Part shown: piece after piece, positions 8,725 through 21,220 of the stretch
Layout: every line of letters begins with the position of its first letter
Numbering within the stretch: position 1 is the stretch's first letter
DNA from: Urechis unicinctus
Taxonomy: Eukaryota > Annelida > Polychaeta > Xenopneusta > Urechidae
Reading direction: 5' to 3'
Length of the DNA stretch: 64,000 nt
Assembly: GCA_034190875.2 (NCBI GenBank)
Contig: CM067356.1
Span: forward strand, 28,517,047 to 28,581,046
Position numbers and translations under genes: made by a program
The notes under the pieces: model-generated
What the model was told of the DNA's origin: nothing
What the model saw: only the letters and a program-made list of their open reading frames with translations
Databases searched by the model: none

Positions 8725-10449
8725 TTATCAAAGACACTCATTCTTGTAGTTGGCTCTCCAAACAGTTAGTAGTACTTTAGACGCACTACTAGCCTACATG
8801 GGTCGAATATTAAACCACAAACAATGTCCTTGTGTTTCAATGGTTTTTGAAAAACAAATCATAGTTTTCGCTTTTTAGAGCACTAGATCATCTGGTTTGT
8901 CGTTCATAGGCTATATCAGCGCTGCGCAGAGGTTTTGGATTTGTTGGTGCACTGTATAAAAGCAGCATGTGATTGCTTACAACAGCATGCAATGGTAAAA
9001 GAAGTGCTTGACTAGTAAGACAAAGATAACAAAACAGTGTCAGGCATTTTCACCCACCTCTCTCTTCCTCTCATTATGCGTAACATATGTCATATGTGGC
9101 TTAAACGGGTGACATTGAGAAATGACCAGTCAGCGCAGCATAATGACAATGAACAATCGAATGTACCAGCATGTTACAGTGTGATGATTTATGCTTGGTG
9201 TAACTTCAAACAAAACACTGTGCGTTTACAAATTAGAATGAACTTTTGGGATAAATACTATGAAAAGGTGCTATGTAGAAACTTAGACCTCGGCCCACGC
9301 AGGTCACATATCCAATGAAAGCACAATCGTGATTGCCGATTGTTGAACCAGAGCAGCAGTACACAAAATGACTTAGAGAAAACATACATGACACGATAAG
9401 ACGGTTAACCAGTTTGCATGGCTTTAGCAATCCATCTTTCCTTCTGTAGCGTTTGCAAATAAAGTCCCTGTCAACTCGATGTCGAGCTGAAAATAGGCAG
9501 GCATACATCGATAACCCTATAAAAATAACACAATAATTCATAATGGCGTGGTGCTATTAGAGACCCACCACTAGTCCTAAATAGCAGCTGTTATTTATCT
9601 CTTTTTGTGTGTTTTTTGAGTCCAACGAAAGCCATAATTCCTCACCCCTTTACTACAGCTCGCCTATAATAATATCGGATGAAGCAGCTGTGCTATGTCC
9701 TTGGTTGCCCTTTGGGTGCACCATAATTTATAGTTTAGTCTGTCTATGAAACAAAACTGAGTTTGATGCTGTAAATGCGAAGATTGGTTGCAACTAGCTT
9801 TCCTAGACATGTGTTTTCATGCTAATCATACATTAAGTACTACATGCTTATCGTAAACATGACGTGTAAACCCATCTAAAGCCTCATTTAATCTATTGTA
9901 ACGCAACAACGACTTATTCCGAACTAAGTTTGCCACCGCATTAGCCGTCCATAGCATGGTGTGGTGATCCGCGACACGCTTTTGAGATTGTTGATGAAGG
10001 AACACGACCTCCAGGAGTAGGGTTTGGAAGAAACTTAAACCTTATTGTTCAAGCTGACTTTAGAATGTACGATGGAGCTTAGCCTAAAGGATGGGGAGAG
10101 AAGTTTCGAGCTCGGTGGGCAAGAAAAAAATAATTTATAGAGGTGATTCCCTCAACGCTATCCAAATTCTAATGGAACATGCAGTTGCCTGGTCAGAGGA
10201 TGGGCGTAGCCATAAGGGGCGGCGACTAGCAGGTGACACGTACGTCACTCATGGGCATGACTGAGAGGGGCACGTCATGATGAATGGCAAGGTTGTGGCA
10301 TAATGTACTTTTTACACTCAACACAGCTTTTCAATTTTTTTTACGCTAAATAGCATAGACAATAATCAAGCAACCCTTTGCAAGGCATACCTAAACACTT
10401 AACGGATTTTTTCTGTCCTTGTCGAAATAGAGCAAAAAAAAGATCAAAT

Positions 10450-10575
10450 CAAAGGGACACTGGTACGATATATTGTAGCATGCTCATTGCGATACCTAGT
10501 ATGATATATTTTATCATGCACATTGCGCAAGGTGGTATCATATTTTTCTTTGTTTATGCATATTGCGTAACGCGT
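10450..10575 (+). repeat. Imperfect repeat with catgcacattgcg motif
   Basis: Three imperfect units of about 40-50 bp share a gatatatt-like start and catgctcattgcg, catgcacattgcg or tatgcatattgcg at 10478, 10515 and 10555. The open frames on both strands here are by-products. Confidence 0.5.
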
Positions 10576-10781
10576 TTCAAAGAGGACAGCTTCATTACGC
10601 ATACATTTCAATATTTGATACATATGGGTACAGTTGTGTGGCACATGTAACAGCAGCGGTTTTCTATTGCAACGAAGCCGACAGAAGATGGAGGAAATTA
10701 CAAAGCTTTAGCAATTATGCATCTGATCATTTATGTATGTATATGGAATGTATATGAGTCTGATATCAGCCTCCGAATATA

Positions 10782-11027
10782 TTATACCAGCAATTCTATG
10801 TCAACAGAGATCGATACAGATCGATTGACCACGCCACAGCTAGCATCTATAGATATAGCGGCACCTTCCGTATGTTTCCATGGTGCCTTCAAGCAGGCTT
10901 TACCGAAGAAGTATCGTCGGCGGTCGTACGACACTGCCCCATTGCTATTCTCGTAGTAAAGAAGCAATTTATCACCTCTCACACCGATCAGATCTCCATC
11001 ATCCAACACCAGAGGCTCAGCAAGTGG
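10782..11027 (-). CDS. Exon 3 of secreted/extracellular protein gene M1 (beta-sandwich-like)
   Basis: The acceptor tgtattgtgcag ends at 11028. Translation in phase 0 gives PLAEPLVLDDGDLIGVRGDK, then LLLYYENSNGAVSYDRR, and ends SISVDIELL. Either a donor at 10788/10787 (CTG/gtataa) or the in-frame TAA at 10784-10782 ends it. The LxxGDLIGV ... GAVSYD pattern, following an IWRR...VDEASLYV segment in exon 2, resembles a beta-sandwich domain recurrent in extracellular proteins of marine invertebrates. This is family-level recollection, not a database match. Phase 0 matches exon 2. Cys in FFGKACLK and DASCGVV could pair. Confidence 0.5.
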   Translation of the reverse strand, partial: PLAEPLVLDDGDLIGVRGDKLLLYYENSNGAVSYDRRRYFFGKACLKAPWKHTEGAAISIDASCGVVNRSVSISVDIELLV

Positions 11028-11114
11028 CTGCACAATACATGGTATTGATTAGCATATGTCCTGCAAGTAAACATACTGTTCTCTAATAACAACCATTTAT
11101 GATGCATTTCCCAC

Positions 11115-11350
11115 CTGCTGGAATACTCCCGCCCTAACGTACAGAGACGCTTCATCCACTTGGTTTACTACCATGCTTTTAGATTCAGATCGCCGCCAGA
11201 TGCTCAAAGTGACAGCACCAGAGGTATTTGAGTAGCCGCCGATACTTGCTATAGCGCATTTCGGCATTGGCCTACCGATGAAAATGTTCAGCCAGTTAGA
11301 TCCTAGATAATTTAGTTTCTTAGATGGCGCAAAAAGCATGGTAACGTTCT
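11115..11350 (-). CDS. Exon 2 of gene M1
   Basis: The exon is 236 bp with acceptor tcaatctttttgcag (AG at 11352-11351) and donor CAG/gtggga (GT at 11114-11113). It begins in phase 1, completing a Lys codon with the final A of exon 1, and ends in phase 0. It encodes NVTMLFAPSKKLNYLGSNWL, then KCAIASIGGYSNTSGAVTLS, IWRRSES and VNQVDEASLYVRAGVFQQ. The alternating hydrophobic residues around SIWRR and SLYVRA suggest beta strands of one domain that continues into exon 3. Introns on either side are only 175 and 87 bp. Confidence 0.55.
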
Positions 11351-11525
11351 CTGCAAAAAGATTGATTGAAAATGTAATCAATTGCATTATATAGCGACGC
11401 ATGCTGTGGGACATTGCTAATCAACCGTCAACGACATGGACTAATTAGTGATTAATAAATAGCCGCAGGATGAGGGCAATGATACCCCCAACTCTATATT
11501 TGAATCCGGACATGTTTAGACCTAC

Positions 11526-11805
11526 TTTTGACAGCCCAGTACATCCCTTCTTCACTCGTCCACTTGTGGTGAATATGCGTCAACAGATGACACGTCAATT
11601 TCATGCAAGAACCACGTGATCGCTTCACGTGTACGGCCAGACAGTGGCCATTGTAAGTATCACATTTTCTGGTGCACGCTTCCAGCCCCGTCACGGTGAA
11701 CTTCGCCAAAGGGGCAGCTTCTTTGGACGGCATCGTGTGTGGATATATTTCCCAGGCGGATGCTCCAAGAACCACAGTCAATGCTAGCGACAGAGAGATT
11801 AGCTT
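11526..11805 (-). CDS. Exon 1 of gene M1: signal peptide and PAN/apple-like domain
   Basis: The minus-strand frame runs from just after a TAA at 11823 through a hydrophobic leader (KLISLSLALTVVLGASAW) with a typical signal-peptidase context. It then encodes FTVTGLEACTRKCDTYNG, HCLAV, and further Cys in GSCMKLTC, ending MYWAVK before a donor (AAAA/gtaggt, GT at 11525-11524) in phase 1. The spacing C-x3-C-x6-C-x11-C-x4-C fits a short PAN/apple module. No ATG lies between the stop and the leader. Either the start codon is in an upstream exon (an AG precedes the leader at 11804-11803) or the adjacent TA microsatellite has destroyed it. The product would be secreted or a receptor ectodomain. Confidence 0.5.
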
Positions 11806-11822
11806 ATATATATATATATATT
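11804..11822 (+). repeat. Short TA tract abutting gene M1 leader
   Basis: A run of TA dinucleotides lies directly against the presumed signal-peptide coding sequence of M1. The in-frame minus-strand stop falls at its far edge. Confidence 0.8.
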
Positions 11823-12331
11823 AGAAATCATCCAAACATTGAACGATACGAGCGTTCGAACCAAAGAAGTTAAATGATTACAGCTTTCGTGTGCTACAAA
11901 CCTAGTATATATATCGTCATTATCCACGTATTCACTTTTCTAGCTTCGTACTGATGACATGTCATTACTGTGTGCTGGCAGCGGCTGTATATAGTCAAGT
12001 GTAACAGGTATTAGCGCATTTGTTTGATATGCCGCCTTTGGTACATCTTTCTACGTCGAGTGAGGGCTGGTGTGAATCGGAAATGCAGCAAGGGCTTAAC
12101 AACGCTGCTGAATAATTGGTTTGAGCTCAATTGTGTTGCATTTCCCTTACTAAAACATTCAACACCTAGGATACAATCGTCTACTCCGGGAAGCAAAGGA
12201 ATATCGATTGGTAAATCGACACAAAGCAAAGTCAGTATGCTGTCCAAAAAAAGGCTGGCTTCGTTTTATAAGAATAATACAACGGGCATTGAGCTAGTCA
12301 ACCTACACGATTAAGTAGCAACTTTCCTAGC

Positions 12332-12371
12332 ATATATAGAGATATAGATATATAGATATATATATATATAG

Positions 12372-12402
<31 letters not shown>

Positions 12403-12949
12403 TATATATATATATAGAGAGATAGATAGAGAGATATATATCTATATATATATATAGAGATATATATATGTATATACGTATATAAATATATATATATATA
12501 TATTTATATATGATATATGTATATATATATTTATATATATATATAGTTATATATAAAATATATATATGCTAGAAAAGTATATATATATATACATCAAATT
12601 TATGAATATATACGTTAATATATATATTTATACATATATATAGAGATATATTGATGTACATATATGTAAAAAATATATATATATACATATATAAACAGAT
12701 TATATATATATATATATTTCATATATATATATATTTCAGATAAACAGAGAGAGATATATATATGTATATACATATATATAGATAGAGAGAGAGAGATTTA
12801 AAAATATATATAGGATATAGATATACATATATATACATAGATATATAGATACATATAGACATAAATATATATGTTATATATATATATATATATATATATA
12901 GAGATATGTAGATGGATATAGATATATATAGAAATAAATATATGTATAA

Positions 12950-12998
<49 letters not shown>

Positions 12999-13142
12999 CA
13001 TATATGTATATATATGTATATTTTTCATATATATATATATATATAATATGTGCATATATATTTGTATTTATATATACAAATATAGAGATGCAAATATTTA
13101 TTTATTAATATATATATTTATATCTATATATACATATTATAC

Positions 13143-13189
<47 letters not shown>

Positions 13190-13312
13190 CATATATATTT
13201 GTATATATATACATATTAATATATATATCTAAACATATATATATATATATATATATGTATGTACATATATATATACATATATATATATATACATATATGT
13301 ATATACATATTT
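12332..13312 (+). repeat. Large TA/GATA/TATG microsatellite block
   Basis: About 1 kb consists almost only of ta, gata, gaga, tatg and tatac permutations. Frames read as alternating Ile/Tyr and are not genes. It is split into many short imperfect runs, which suggests an old, mutating array. Confidence 0.97.
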
Positions 13313-13716
13313 ATAGCATGTATAGGATGATGCATATTGTTGTTCTGTCAATTAATGTAAATAGTACTTCTTAGTTCAGCCTCTTGTCAGAACAGCACGA
13401 GACTATCAATTGATACGTTTAGTGTTTCCTGTCAGTTCGTCTTGCCCAGTCAACATATCAGCATTAAGCGCGATGGTAATTATGCGAACCAAAAATACTT
13501 GTTCGCAAGGTTCAGAATAGAATCACATATCAATAAAATATATATGCAACGAAATTTAATCTGATAAATGTATCAGGGGTTGGGTTATTCATAGACACAA
13601 CAATGGAGGGAACCATGCTGTATAATAACAAGTTCGAATTGACTGGTAAGTGAAATATATAACCATCAGTCTCATAGCTATTTTTAGAAAGAAAATTATA
13701 CTTCTTTGGGAGAATG

Positions 13717-13736
13717 CATATATATACATATATATT

Positions 13737-13769
<33 letters not shown>

Positions 13770-13799
13770 GATATATAGTATATATATAGATATATATAA

Positions 13800-13830
<31 letters not shown>

Positions 13831-13968
13831 TATATAAATATATATCTATATACATATATATATATTTATATTTATATATATATATATATATATGTGCGAG
13901 TATAAACGAATATATATATATATTTTATATATATATTTATATTTTCATATGTTTATATGCATATAGAA

Positions 13969-13999
<31 letters not shown>

Positions 14000-14250
14000 G
14001 ATAGATAGATATATAGAGAGATATATATGTATATATATAGATAGATATAGAGAGATATAGAGAGGGAGAGAGGGAGAGGGGATTTATTATCTTTCTATAT
14101 TTAGATATATTATATATAATATATATATATATATGTATATATATATCTATATATATATGTATATATATATATATATCGAAATATAGAGATCTATATATAG
14201 ATATATATATATATATATATACATATATAATATATATTAGATGTAGATAT

Positions 14251-14322
<72 letters not shown>
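13717..14322 (+). repeat. TA/GATA/GAGA microsatellite block
   Basis: This is a second compound array with (TA)n, GATA and an internal purine tract (about 14050-14082, agagagggagag type). It ends in a long pure TA run before gcttatatacgg. Confidence 0.97.
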
Positions 14323-14444
14323 TTATATACGGAGGGTTAAATAAGGTTGAATCTCTATAATAACTAATGTTTGTTTTATGTTATGTGAATCAATATTTGT
14401 CGAGTCAAAGCAACACCTTTCCAATATTCCGTTAAGGCATTAAA

Positions 14445-14745
14445 TATATGTAGATATATTAATATATATATATATAGAGAGATAGAGGATATGAGATAGC
14501 GAAATATATATATATATAGAGACACACACACACACACACACACAGAGAGATAGAGATATAGAGAGATATTGTTTAGAGAGAGAGAGAGATAGAGAGAGAG
14601 AGATATCAAGACCTAGAGATTCCGTTATATATATAGAGAGATATATATATATAGATAGATATATATATCTAGATATAGATATATATATATAGATATATAT
14701 ATATATATATATATATATCTATATATATATCTATATATATATATA

Positions 14746-14810
<65 letters not shown>

Positions 14811-14811
14811 T
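14445..14811 (+). repeat. Compound TA, CA and GAGA microsatellite block
   Basis: TA runs, an (AC)n tract at about 14521-14543, GAGA runs at about 14575-14604 and a terminal pure TA run of over 50 bp. Together with the two blocks upstream it makes 12.3-14.8 kb one of the lowest-complexity stretches of the window. Confidence 0.97.
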
Positions 14812-15582
14812 CCCGGCTGTTATGTAATTCATATGCTCAAGGGTGTTGACAAAATATATGAATCAAACATATCGAATTACATAAAAGTACATTTCGTAAC
14901 ATTTAAACACATATTTAAGCAAGACTCCGTGTTCAATTCTCAGTCGCAACACGGTAAAATCGAGGATCACTTGCAATGTCCGTGGCTATATTTAAATGTA
15001 AGGAGGCTCCTTAGGATGTTGTAAAATGGCGAAAACATGGGCATCGTAAAATGCTACTTGAGTATCTGATTTGATTTGAGTACATTATTATTAGCTAAAT
15101 AATTATCCCTGAAATGCCTGGCTGGTGCCAAGCAGCTGATTTCTGAAAATGCTTTTCAAATCTGCCATATCAGCTTTCTGGCCTAATTTATTTTGGGGAC
15201 AGCAAGTTATCTATCAATTTTACGCAATGCAATTTCAAAGTGACTGTCTCAAAGGTCACCAAGTTCGAAAAGCACGATTGCCCACGCACAACGACAGCCG
15301 ATCAGGCTTAATTTGGCTGTTTGTCCATTTTGTGGGTCCGGGGTCAATGCTGGCGGTGATATCAGTCACCTGGAAAACATTACGCTTACGGTGGACCTTG
15401 GGATATCATTACTTTCCTACGTCAACGGGCACCAATAATGTCATAGAAAGCAGTAATGGAGACCTCAAGTGGAATAATATAGCATTATTATTCTACTTCC
15501 ACTAAATATATTACTGTTTACATGTATTAGGAACCGTTTGTATGCATATTCCTTGTACCAGCATGTTGAGAGTTGAGGATAA
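14812..15582 (+). other. Non-repetitive stretch without a supported gene
   Basis: This holds ordinary complexity DNA between the microsatellites and block Y. A 118-codon frame (15149-15505) and an overlapping frame reading VCPFCGSGVNAGGDISHLEN (15319-15378) are open, but neither has splice sites, a start context or a family I recognise. Confidence 0.4.
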
Positions 15583-16222
15583 GGCTATCCAGAGGCTGAA
15601 CCGACAGCTGACCACGAGAAGGCATAAATACAATTGACAGCCTAAGCTTTTATGAATTCACCTGAGTAATTGACTAAAATATATGCCTCCGATTTTTTGG
15701 ATGAAAGAAGGTTTAAAATAAACGACTGTTTGACCTCCCATATCATGAAAATGATTTACTCTCTCTGATCTGTGGTCAATAATGTTAACAAAACATTTTC
15801 AGAATGAAGAGTACCCTTTTGTTGGCTTTATTGAATGTATCTGATCTCAATTATACCAACAAATCCCGAAGCATTACCGACTGCAATATGTGCGTTTGGG
15901 AAGAGTGGTAGCAATCGTAATTTAGAAGATTCTAACCTTTTCTATTCCTGGATGAAAATCATGCAGTCATTTACCATAAATACCTTTGTAGCTTTGCTAT
16001 TTTAGCTAAACGCATATACAGGCTGCATTCAAAATCTTACAAGGATTGCATTAAGTAGTTTACATGAATAAGGGCATCGTTTGGAGCATCCGTGACAACA
16101 TTATCAAAGGTATGGTCATCAGCAAAGATATTTAAATGATGAACATCGAACGATGTATTATTCCGGCGTTTTTAGTAGCAAAAGTAAGCACGAAAATATT
16201 TTGCCTCATAATGCGGCTTTAA

Positions 16223-17228
16223 TCTTTTTATCTGAAAAATAGAAATCAGTGTGTAAAGTATTATGGAATACTCTCAGAAACAAAAAATATAACTTGTAGG
16301 GTTCCCCAGGGTTATGTCCTGGGACCCATACTTTTTCTACTATATATTAAGCATTTATGTCAAGTATCTGATAGAATGTTTCTACTTTTGTTTGCTGATG
16401 GTACAAATTTATTCATGGTGGGAAAAGATGCTAACAAAATTGAATATGAATTTAACATTGAGCTTAAGAAAGTTGTTAATTGGTTTCATGTAAACCGCCT
16501 AACGTTGAATGTAAAAAAGACAAAAACCATGACCTTTTCATGTAATAGAAATATCAGAAATAGAATCAACAAAATAGTTATTGATGATACTATACTTGAT
16601 ACTGTGAACACAATAGGTTTTCTCGGTGTTGTTATAAACAATCAACTGTCATCGTCTAGTCATATAAAATTAATCTCAAATAAAGAATCGATAAATATTG
16701 GTATTCTCAAAAAGGTGAGAAATAAATTAAACAGAGAGACTCTTATCAATATGTATTATACTTTTATCTATCCGTATTTGACCTATTGGAATCTAATCTG
16801 GGGGAAATGCAGCTCATAAATATTTAATGAGGTTACATTTACTACAAAAGCGTGCTGTAAGAATCATATGTAATGCAGAATTCAGAGCACATACTCCTGA
16901 GTTATTTGTACTATGTAAAATCCTAAATATTTTTAATCTGCACATACTAAGATGTTGTTTATTTATGTTCAAGTATAGATTAAACTTGTTGCCTGCAACT
17001 TTATTTAATATGTTCAGAACCAAAGATACTGTACATGGTTATCACACTAGGCAATTATCAGGATATAGACTACCTTGCTGTCATACAACATTGAAGCAAA
17101 AATCGCTAACTTATATGGCACCATATTTCTGGAATGAAATTGTCATTTTACATAATATCGAAGTCAATAAGATCTGTCATATATTTAAGGAACAATTATT
17201 CCTGTACATTATATCCTCCAATCAATAG
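16223..17228 (+). pseudogene. LINE reverse transcriptase, C-terminal half, inactivated
   Basis: The frame opens at the insertion edge (SFYLKNRNQCVKYYG). It continues through the VPQG motif at 16301-16312 (VPQGYVLGPILFLLYI, where families usually have GSVLGP) and the catalytic box at 16391-16402. That box reads FADG instead of the usual F/YADD, so the second catalytic Asp is lost by a one-base change. Downstream are NWFHVNRLTLNVKKTK and a YPYLTYWNLIWG stretch. A frameshift between about 16805 and 16826 moves the frame to LLQKRAVRIICNAEFRAHTP and a C-terminal KSLTYMAPYFWNEI. N-terminal endonuclease and RT motifs 1-3 are absent through 5' truncation. The copy cannot be active. Confidence 0.85.
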
Positions 17229-17465
17229 CATAATATTTATATATTTATGTGACATTATATCATTGAATAAGTATATATACTTTATATATATTTTTTTTCT
17301 TGCTTTCAGCTGTTAGTTACTTCTGTCATTAAGTGTAGTTAATCAAGGAAACTGAAAAAAACAGTTACTGATCCAGTTTCCATTTGTCTCAATACGCTTG
17401 ATGTTAAATCTGCAAACTGTTGTTGTTGTATTTGTATTATTTGAGACAATAAACCATTATTATTA
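16223..17465 (+). mobile_element. 5'-truncated CR1/Jockey-type LINE insertion
   Basis: The insertion ends can be placed because the inverted copy at 58478-58484 has the uninterrupted site (gcggctttaaaccaacaacg on the complement). Here gcggctttaa is followed by the LINE and the site resumes as ttaaaccaac at 17466, so TTAA is the apparent target duplication, though it merges with the (ATT)n tail. The element starts inside the reverse transcriptase and ends with AATAAA (17448-17453) and an attattatt tail. Length is about 1243 bp. This is a typical product of target-primed reverse transcription that stopped early. Confidence 0.9.
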
Positions 17466-17674
17466 TTAAACCAACAACGTACCTCTCAATATGCACAACC
17501 ACCTTTTAATTACTGTATATATAAACTTTTTGTATGATTGAATCTGGTCCTGGTGAAGCAATAACATGCGAAAATGTTATTGGTCAAGCTACTGATCGAA
17601 CTCATGTACTAAGTATGCATACATTTTTTTTTAAGTTGGTAGATAATTAAGCAATATTGATCCCGGTATCTGCC

Positions 17675-17920
17675 TTAGACATATCCACAACACAGAGCGT
17701 ATTTCTGAACGCTACCGGTAAATATTGTACCGACACAATAGCATATAGCATGCAAATATAAATAGAGAAACTTATAAATAATACATCCATGTTTGATAAT
17801 ATATCATACGGACATGCGTCATAGACATATGTACAACACAGAGCGCATTCCTGAACGTTAATGGTAAATCATGTACCGATATAGTAACACAAAGCAAGCA
17901 AATACGAAAAGAGCAACTTA
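17675..17920 (+). repeat. Partial tandem duplication, about 145 bp offset
   Basis: Two diverged units, each containing acaacacagagcg, ctgaacg, a ggtaaat...gtaccga stretch and a gcaaata-to-aactta end, start near 17675 and 17819. The inverted copy (58165-58320) has pieces of both, so the duplication is older than the inversion pair and was partly deleted there. Confidence 0.75.
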
Positions 17921-20125
17921 TCAATAAAGAAATCATGTAGGTTTCGCAGTCACCCATGCCGTCTGCTCCCTAAGATCTGTGAATTACCGCTAGTCTTTTA
18001 CAGTTTCACAAAATGGGTTGATTTGTCTAGGGGTGAGAGGTTTGCATCACTTTTGTCAATAAAAAGTCACAAGAAATAAAGACGAGCCACGCAACAAATA
18101 CATCACTTTTTTTTCTCTGCATAATCAAAAAAAGACCTTCATAATTAACCAAAAGCAACGCAAGCGTTTTTAGCTACTACAACTAACGTTTAATAACTCC
18201 TTGCGAACCTGCATCTATATATATTTGATATTTCCTACTTACCTTTGGCAGATTGATGGCCAATACACTACATCCTGTGGCTCACAATGCGTTTTCGTCT
18301 GAGTGCCTGTTAATCTAGACATAAAGTCGGCTTTGCACTTCAGTCAAATGAATCAACATCAGTCATATAAGCATTCAAATAACTCCAACTATCATCGTTG
18401 CTGTAACCCCAATATTCCATTGTGTTATGTCCATATTATACGTGATTTCATTATATAATGCTGATTGACTTATTGTTGTCAGAATGAATTAGTCGCTGCA
18501 GTAACATAGCTCGTCTGTACATGGTTGGTTGTGTGCCATCCTGGTTGTAATTACATTGTAATCTTAGTCCACTTGGTGTTTTTTAGTCGTGGCTTATTAT
18601 TTTGGTCAGCTGCCGTATGATTTTACAACCATATCTCACTCAATCATCATGGAGTTGTTTGATTGCGTGCAATGTGTCAAAAATTTGATTTAGCAAAAAC
18701 AATAGCAGCGGTAAGCGTAAATTACAACTTTTATATGTAATGCATAGGGAATGAAAGACGATAATAATTGTTTTTAAAAGCGACATCTAACATCATTTAA
18801 CAACGACACCTCCAGCCAAAATTCCAGGGAGTTTTTCTATGTATTCTTTGCCCACATGTTTATGCCAATGTAATCGTACAAGAGCTGACATGTATCCGAC
18901 TATTATGGTGAGAGGGTTCTGCGGCTTCATTATTGACAAATATAGGATCGATGTGTAATACAAGAAGGCATTGTCAATAAATTGGAAATTTTTATTCCTC
19001 AGCTGCTTAACTTATGCGAATGCGAGTCGTGCAGCATATAATGTCGAGAGAAAAAGAACGCCGAATGGTAGCTTTCTAAAACAAACTATGAGGTTGTGAT
19101 CTGCATGTCTACTGTTTGCATTAGGTTTTGAGAGCTGGCAACATGATAAAACTCGTGGGTATTATCTCACAAATAGCTAGCGTTCAGTTGCGCCTAGTCT
19201 ATAAGCTCATGAAGTATCGTATAAAGCATTGAGGCGCAACATTAACCAGAATAACCGCAGCAAAAGAGATTTGAGCTCTCTTACCATTGCAGGTGGCCAA
19301 TGCTGGAAACAGCACATGGCTTATATTCTCAAAAAACTTTTACAAAGCAAATAGCAACACAAGAATTATTGCACGTCTTATTATGAATTAACAAAGTTGA
19401 TTGAACTCGTATACAGCATTTTGCGCATGTCTATGCTTGTCAGAACGATGGTCTCTATGAATTGTTATATAACCGTAAGACATGCGTTTCATAGCCACAC
19501 AGCACCGACATCGCCGTTGTATTGGACAGTAAGTAGGCGCATTGCGTATTCATCGAATCTGAATTTTAAAAATTTCTTCCTACAGCAAAAACCAGGGCTT
19601 GCATTTACTGTGCGGCAATGTGTTGCTTGGTTGATTTAAGAAGTTAAAGTTTTCAAATACTGATGTAATTGCTACTTTATCATTATGCTTATTTACACCG
19701 CTGTCATTATTATCAGATAGACAGGCAAACACTACCAGTCAATGTGGGTGGTACCTAGCATAGATGTTATTTGAGTGCATCCCCTCTGATCAAGTTAAAT
19801 TGCACCTTCCCGTTGCCAAGGAGCAGGTATCTATCAGCCATAAGATTGATTGACACAGGTGATAATGTAGCTCAATCGTGTAATACGTGGAATGCTTGCA
19901 TCTTTTGAATCATAAAAGGACTTGCAGACTTGGCAAGTGAAGCAGTTTCTGTAAAAGACATTTTGTTACGTACACAATGAACAAACAGCTCAACAGGTGG
20001 GCCAATCAGTGGCCAATGAACAATCTGTATATGTATGCCGAAAGGAGTCAAATAAAGCACATTGTATAAGAAAGCAGGAATCAAGCATATGGCGTTATAT
20101 ATATTTGTATATGGTATTGACATTT

Positions 20126-21220
20126 GGTGCAGGTAAATTGGTTAAGATGTAATACATGTTATAAGACGCTTGGCAATAGTTGTCGGCCGCGATTATGCTT
20201 GATGATGACACCTAATTATTGGACCGATATTCTGCAGATACGTCGACATGGTACAGCCCTGAGATACTGTCATTGCATCAACGGGAGTCAGCGCATACAT
20301 AATTGCAAGCCATGGATTATCTGACCAAACTGAGCGGTTAAATGACCGAGGGTTTTCCTTCACTATTAGGCCAGACGGGGCTATATGCGGATAACAAGCT
20401 CTTAAACAGAGCTCATGACGCAATAAGGGATATTGATGCTGATTGTACATGGGTGTAAACATCGACCGCTGTGAAGAACAACTGTTTTAGTAAATGAGAA
20501 CACAACCTACAGTACCAAGGATATATCATTATGACGTCACGATTCAGGAACTATTGTCCAATAACCGCGAGCTGAATTACCAACAGCGAGTAAGCTCAAA
20601 TTCACGTGGCTCAAAAACCAATGGTGAGTGAGGATTAACAACAAACTAACACATAATTTAAAGTATTAATATTAATGTGTTTTTGTATATTTATTGCATT
20701 GCTGTTCACAACAGTTATAATGACGTAGATGTGATTCGATGTTGTTGCTGCTACCCGATATTTCATTCTGTGATGGCCATATCATTCACAATTTCATCTC
20801 AGTTTGCCGGGAGGTTCATCTGGTACCAGATGGACACATTACCAAACATTCGTTGTACAGAATACACAGCTACACAAAATTAAAAGTAAAGGGTTATGAT
20901 CGGTCGAGCAGAAGGGTGATACCCAAAGACAAAACAAACTTGTAAGATATTGTATCGATGAGCAACGCCAGACCTTGAAGGTCACTAATAGAAAGCAGGT
21001 TCAAGATATTGGTTTCTCCGCTATTATATTGGCCGCTGAGACGCGATGTTACAACGTGGTTAACAGGGACTTTCGTGTGGATGTCTCCATGATGCATTTA
21101 TTAGATGAAAATCGCCATCTGGTGCGTTAGCTTTGAAACCAACTAAGCATTTATTCCATTGTTTGAGAGCTTAAGAGAGCCAGCAGCACGATCTTAACAT
21201 TCATTTGACAGAAAAGTATG
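20126..21220 (+). repeat. Block W, downstream part (left copy)
   Basis: This is direct-orientation homology to about 45572-46427, with indels. At 21200 it jumps from catcttaac-type sequence to catttgacagaaaagtatg and straight into module X. In the contig 2 copy about 3 kb more sequence follows before X. Confidence 0.8.

Larger units (their letters stand above)
15583..20125 (+). repeat. Block Y/W (left copy), inverted relative to 54001-58884
   Basis: From ggctatccagaggct at 15583 onward this sequence matches the reverse complement of 58884 down to 54001. Compared with that copy it has a 1.24 kb LINE inserted at 16223, a partial tandem duplication at 17675-17920, and a deletion of about 1.4 kb (segment Z) at 18643-18650. 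From 18650 it also matches 44548 onward in direct orientation. The small frames it holds (for example 19397-19639) are repeated but not conserved and are not called as genes. Confidence 0.9.

Noticed and set aside
9403-9486. Possible further exon of gene M1 after a good acceptor (tgcctgcctattttcag)
   Set aside because: The phase that would continue exon 3 hits a stop after about 20 codons, and the other phase requires an exon not found.
9950-10085. Plus-strand reading with GFGRNLNLIVQADFRMYDGA
   Set aside because: It looked protein-like, but it is short, lacks flanking splice sites, and matches no family I can name.
12798-14609. Open frames of alternating Ile/Tyr or Leu/Ser residues
   Set aside because: They are translations of TA, GATA and GAGA microsatellites and have no other content. 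The same holds for 35440-35835, 42093-42402, 51478-51724 and 60284-61128.
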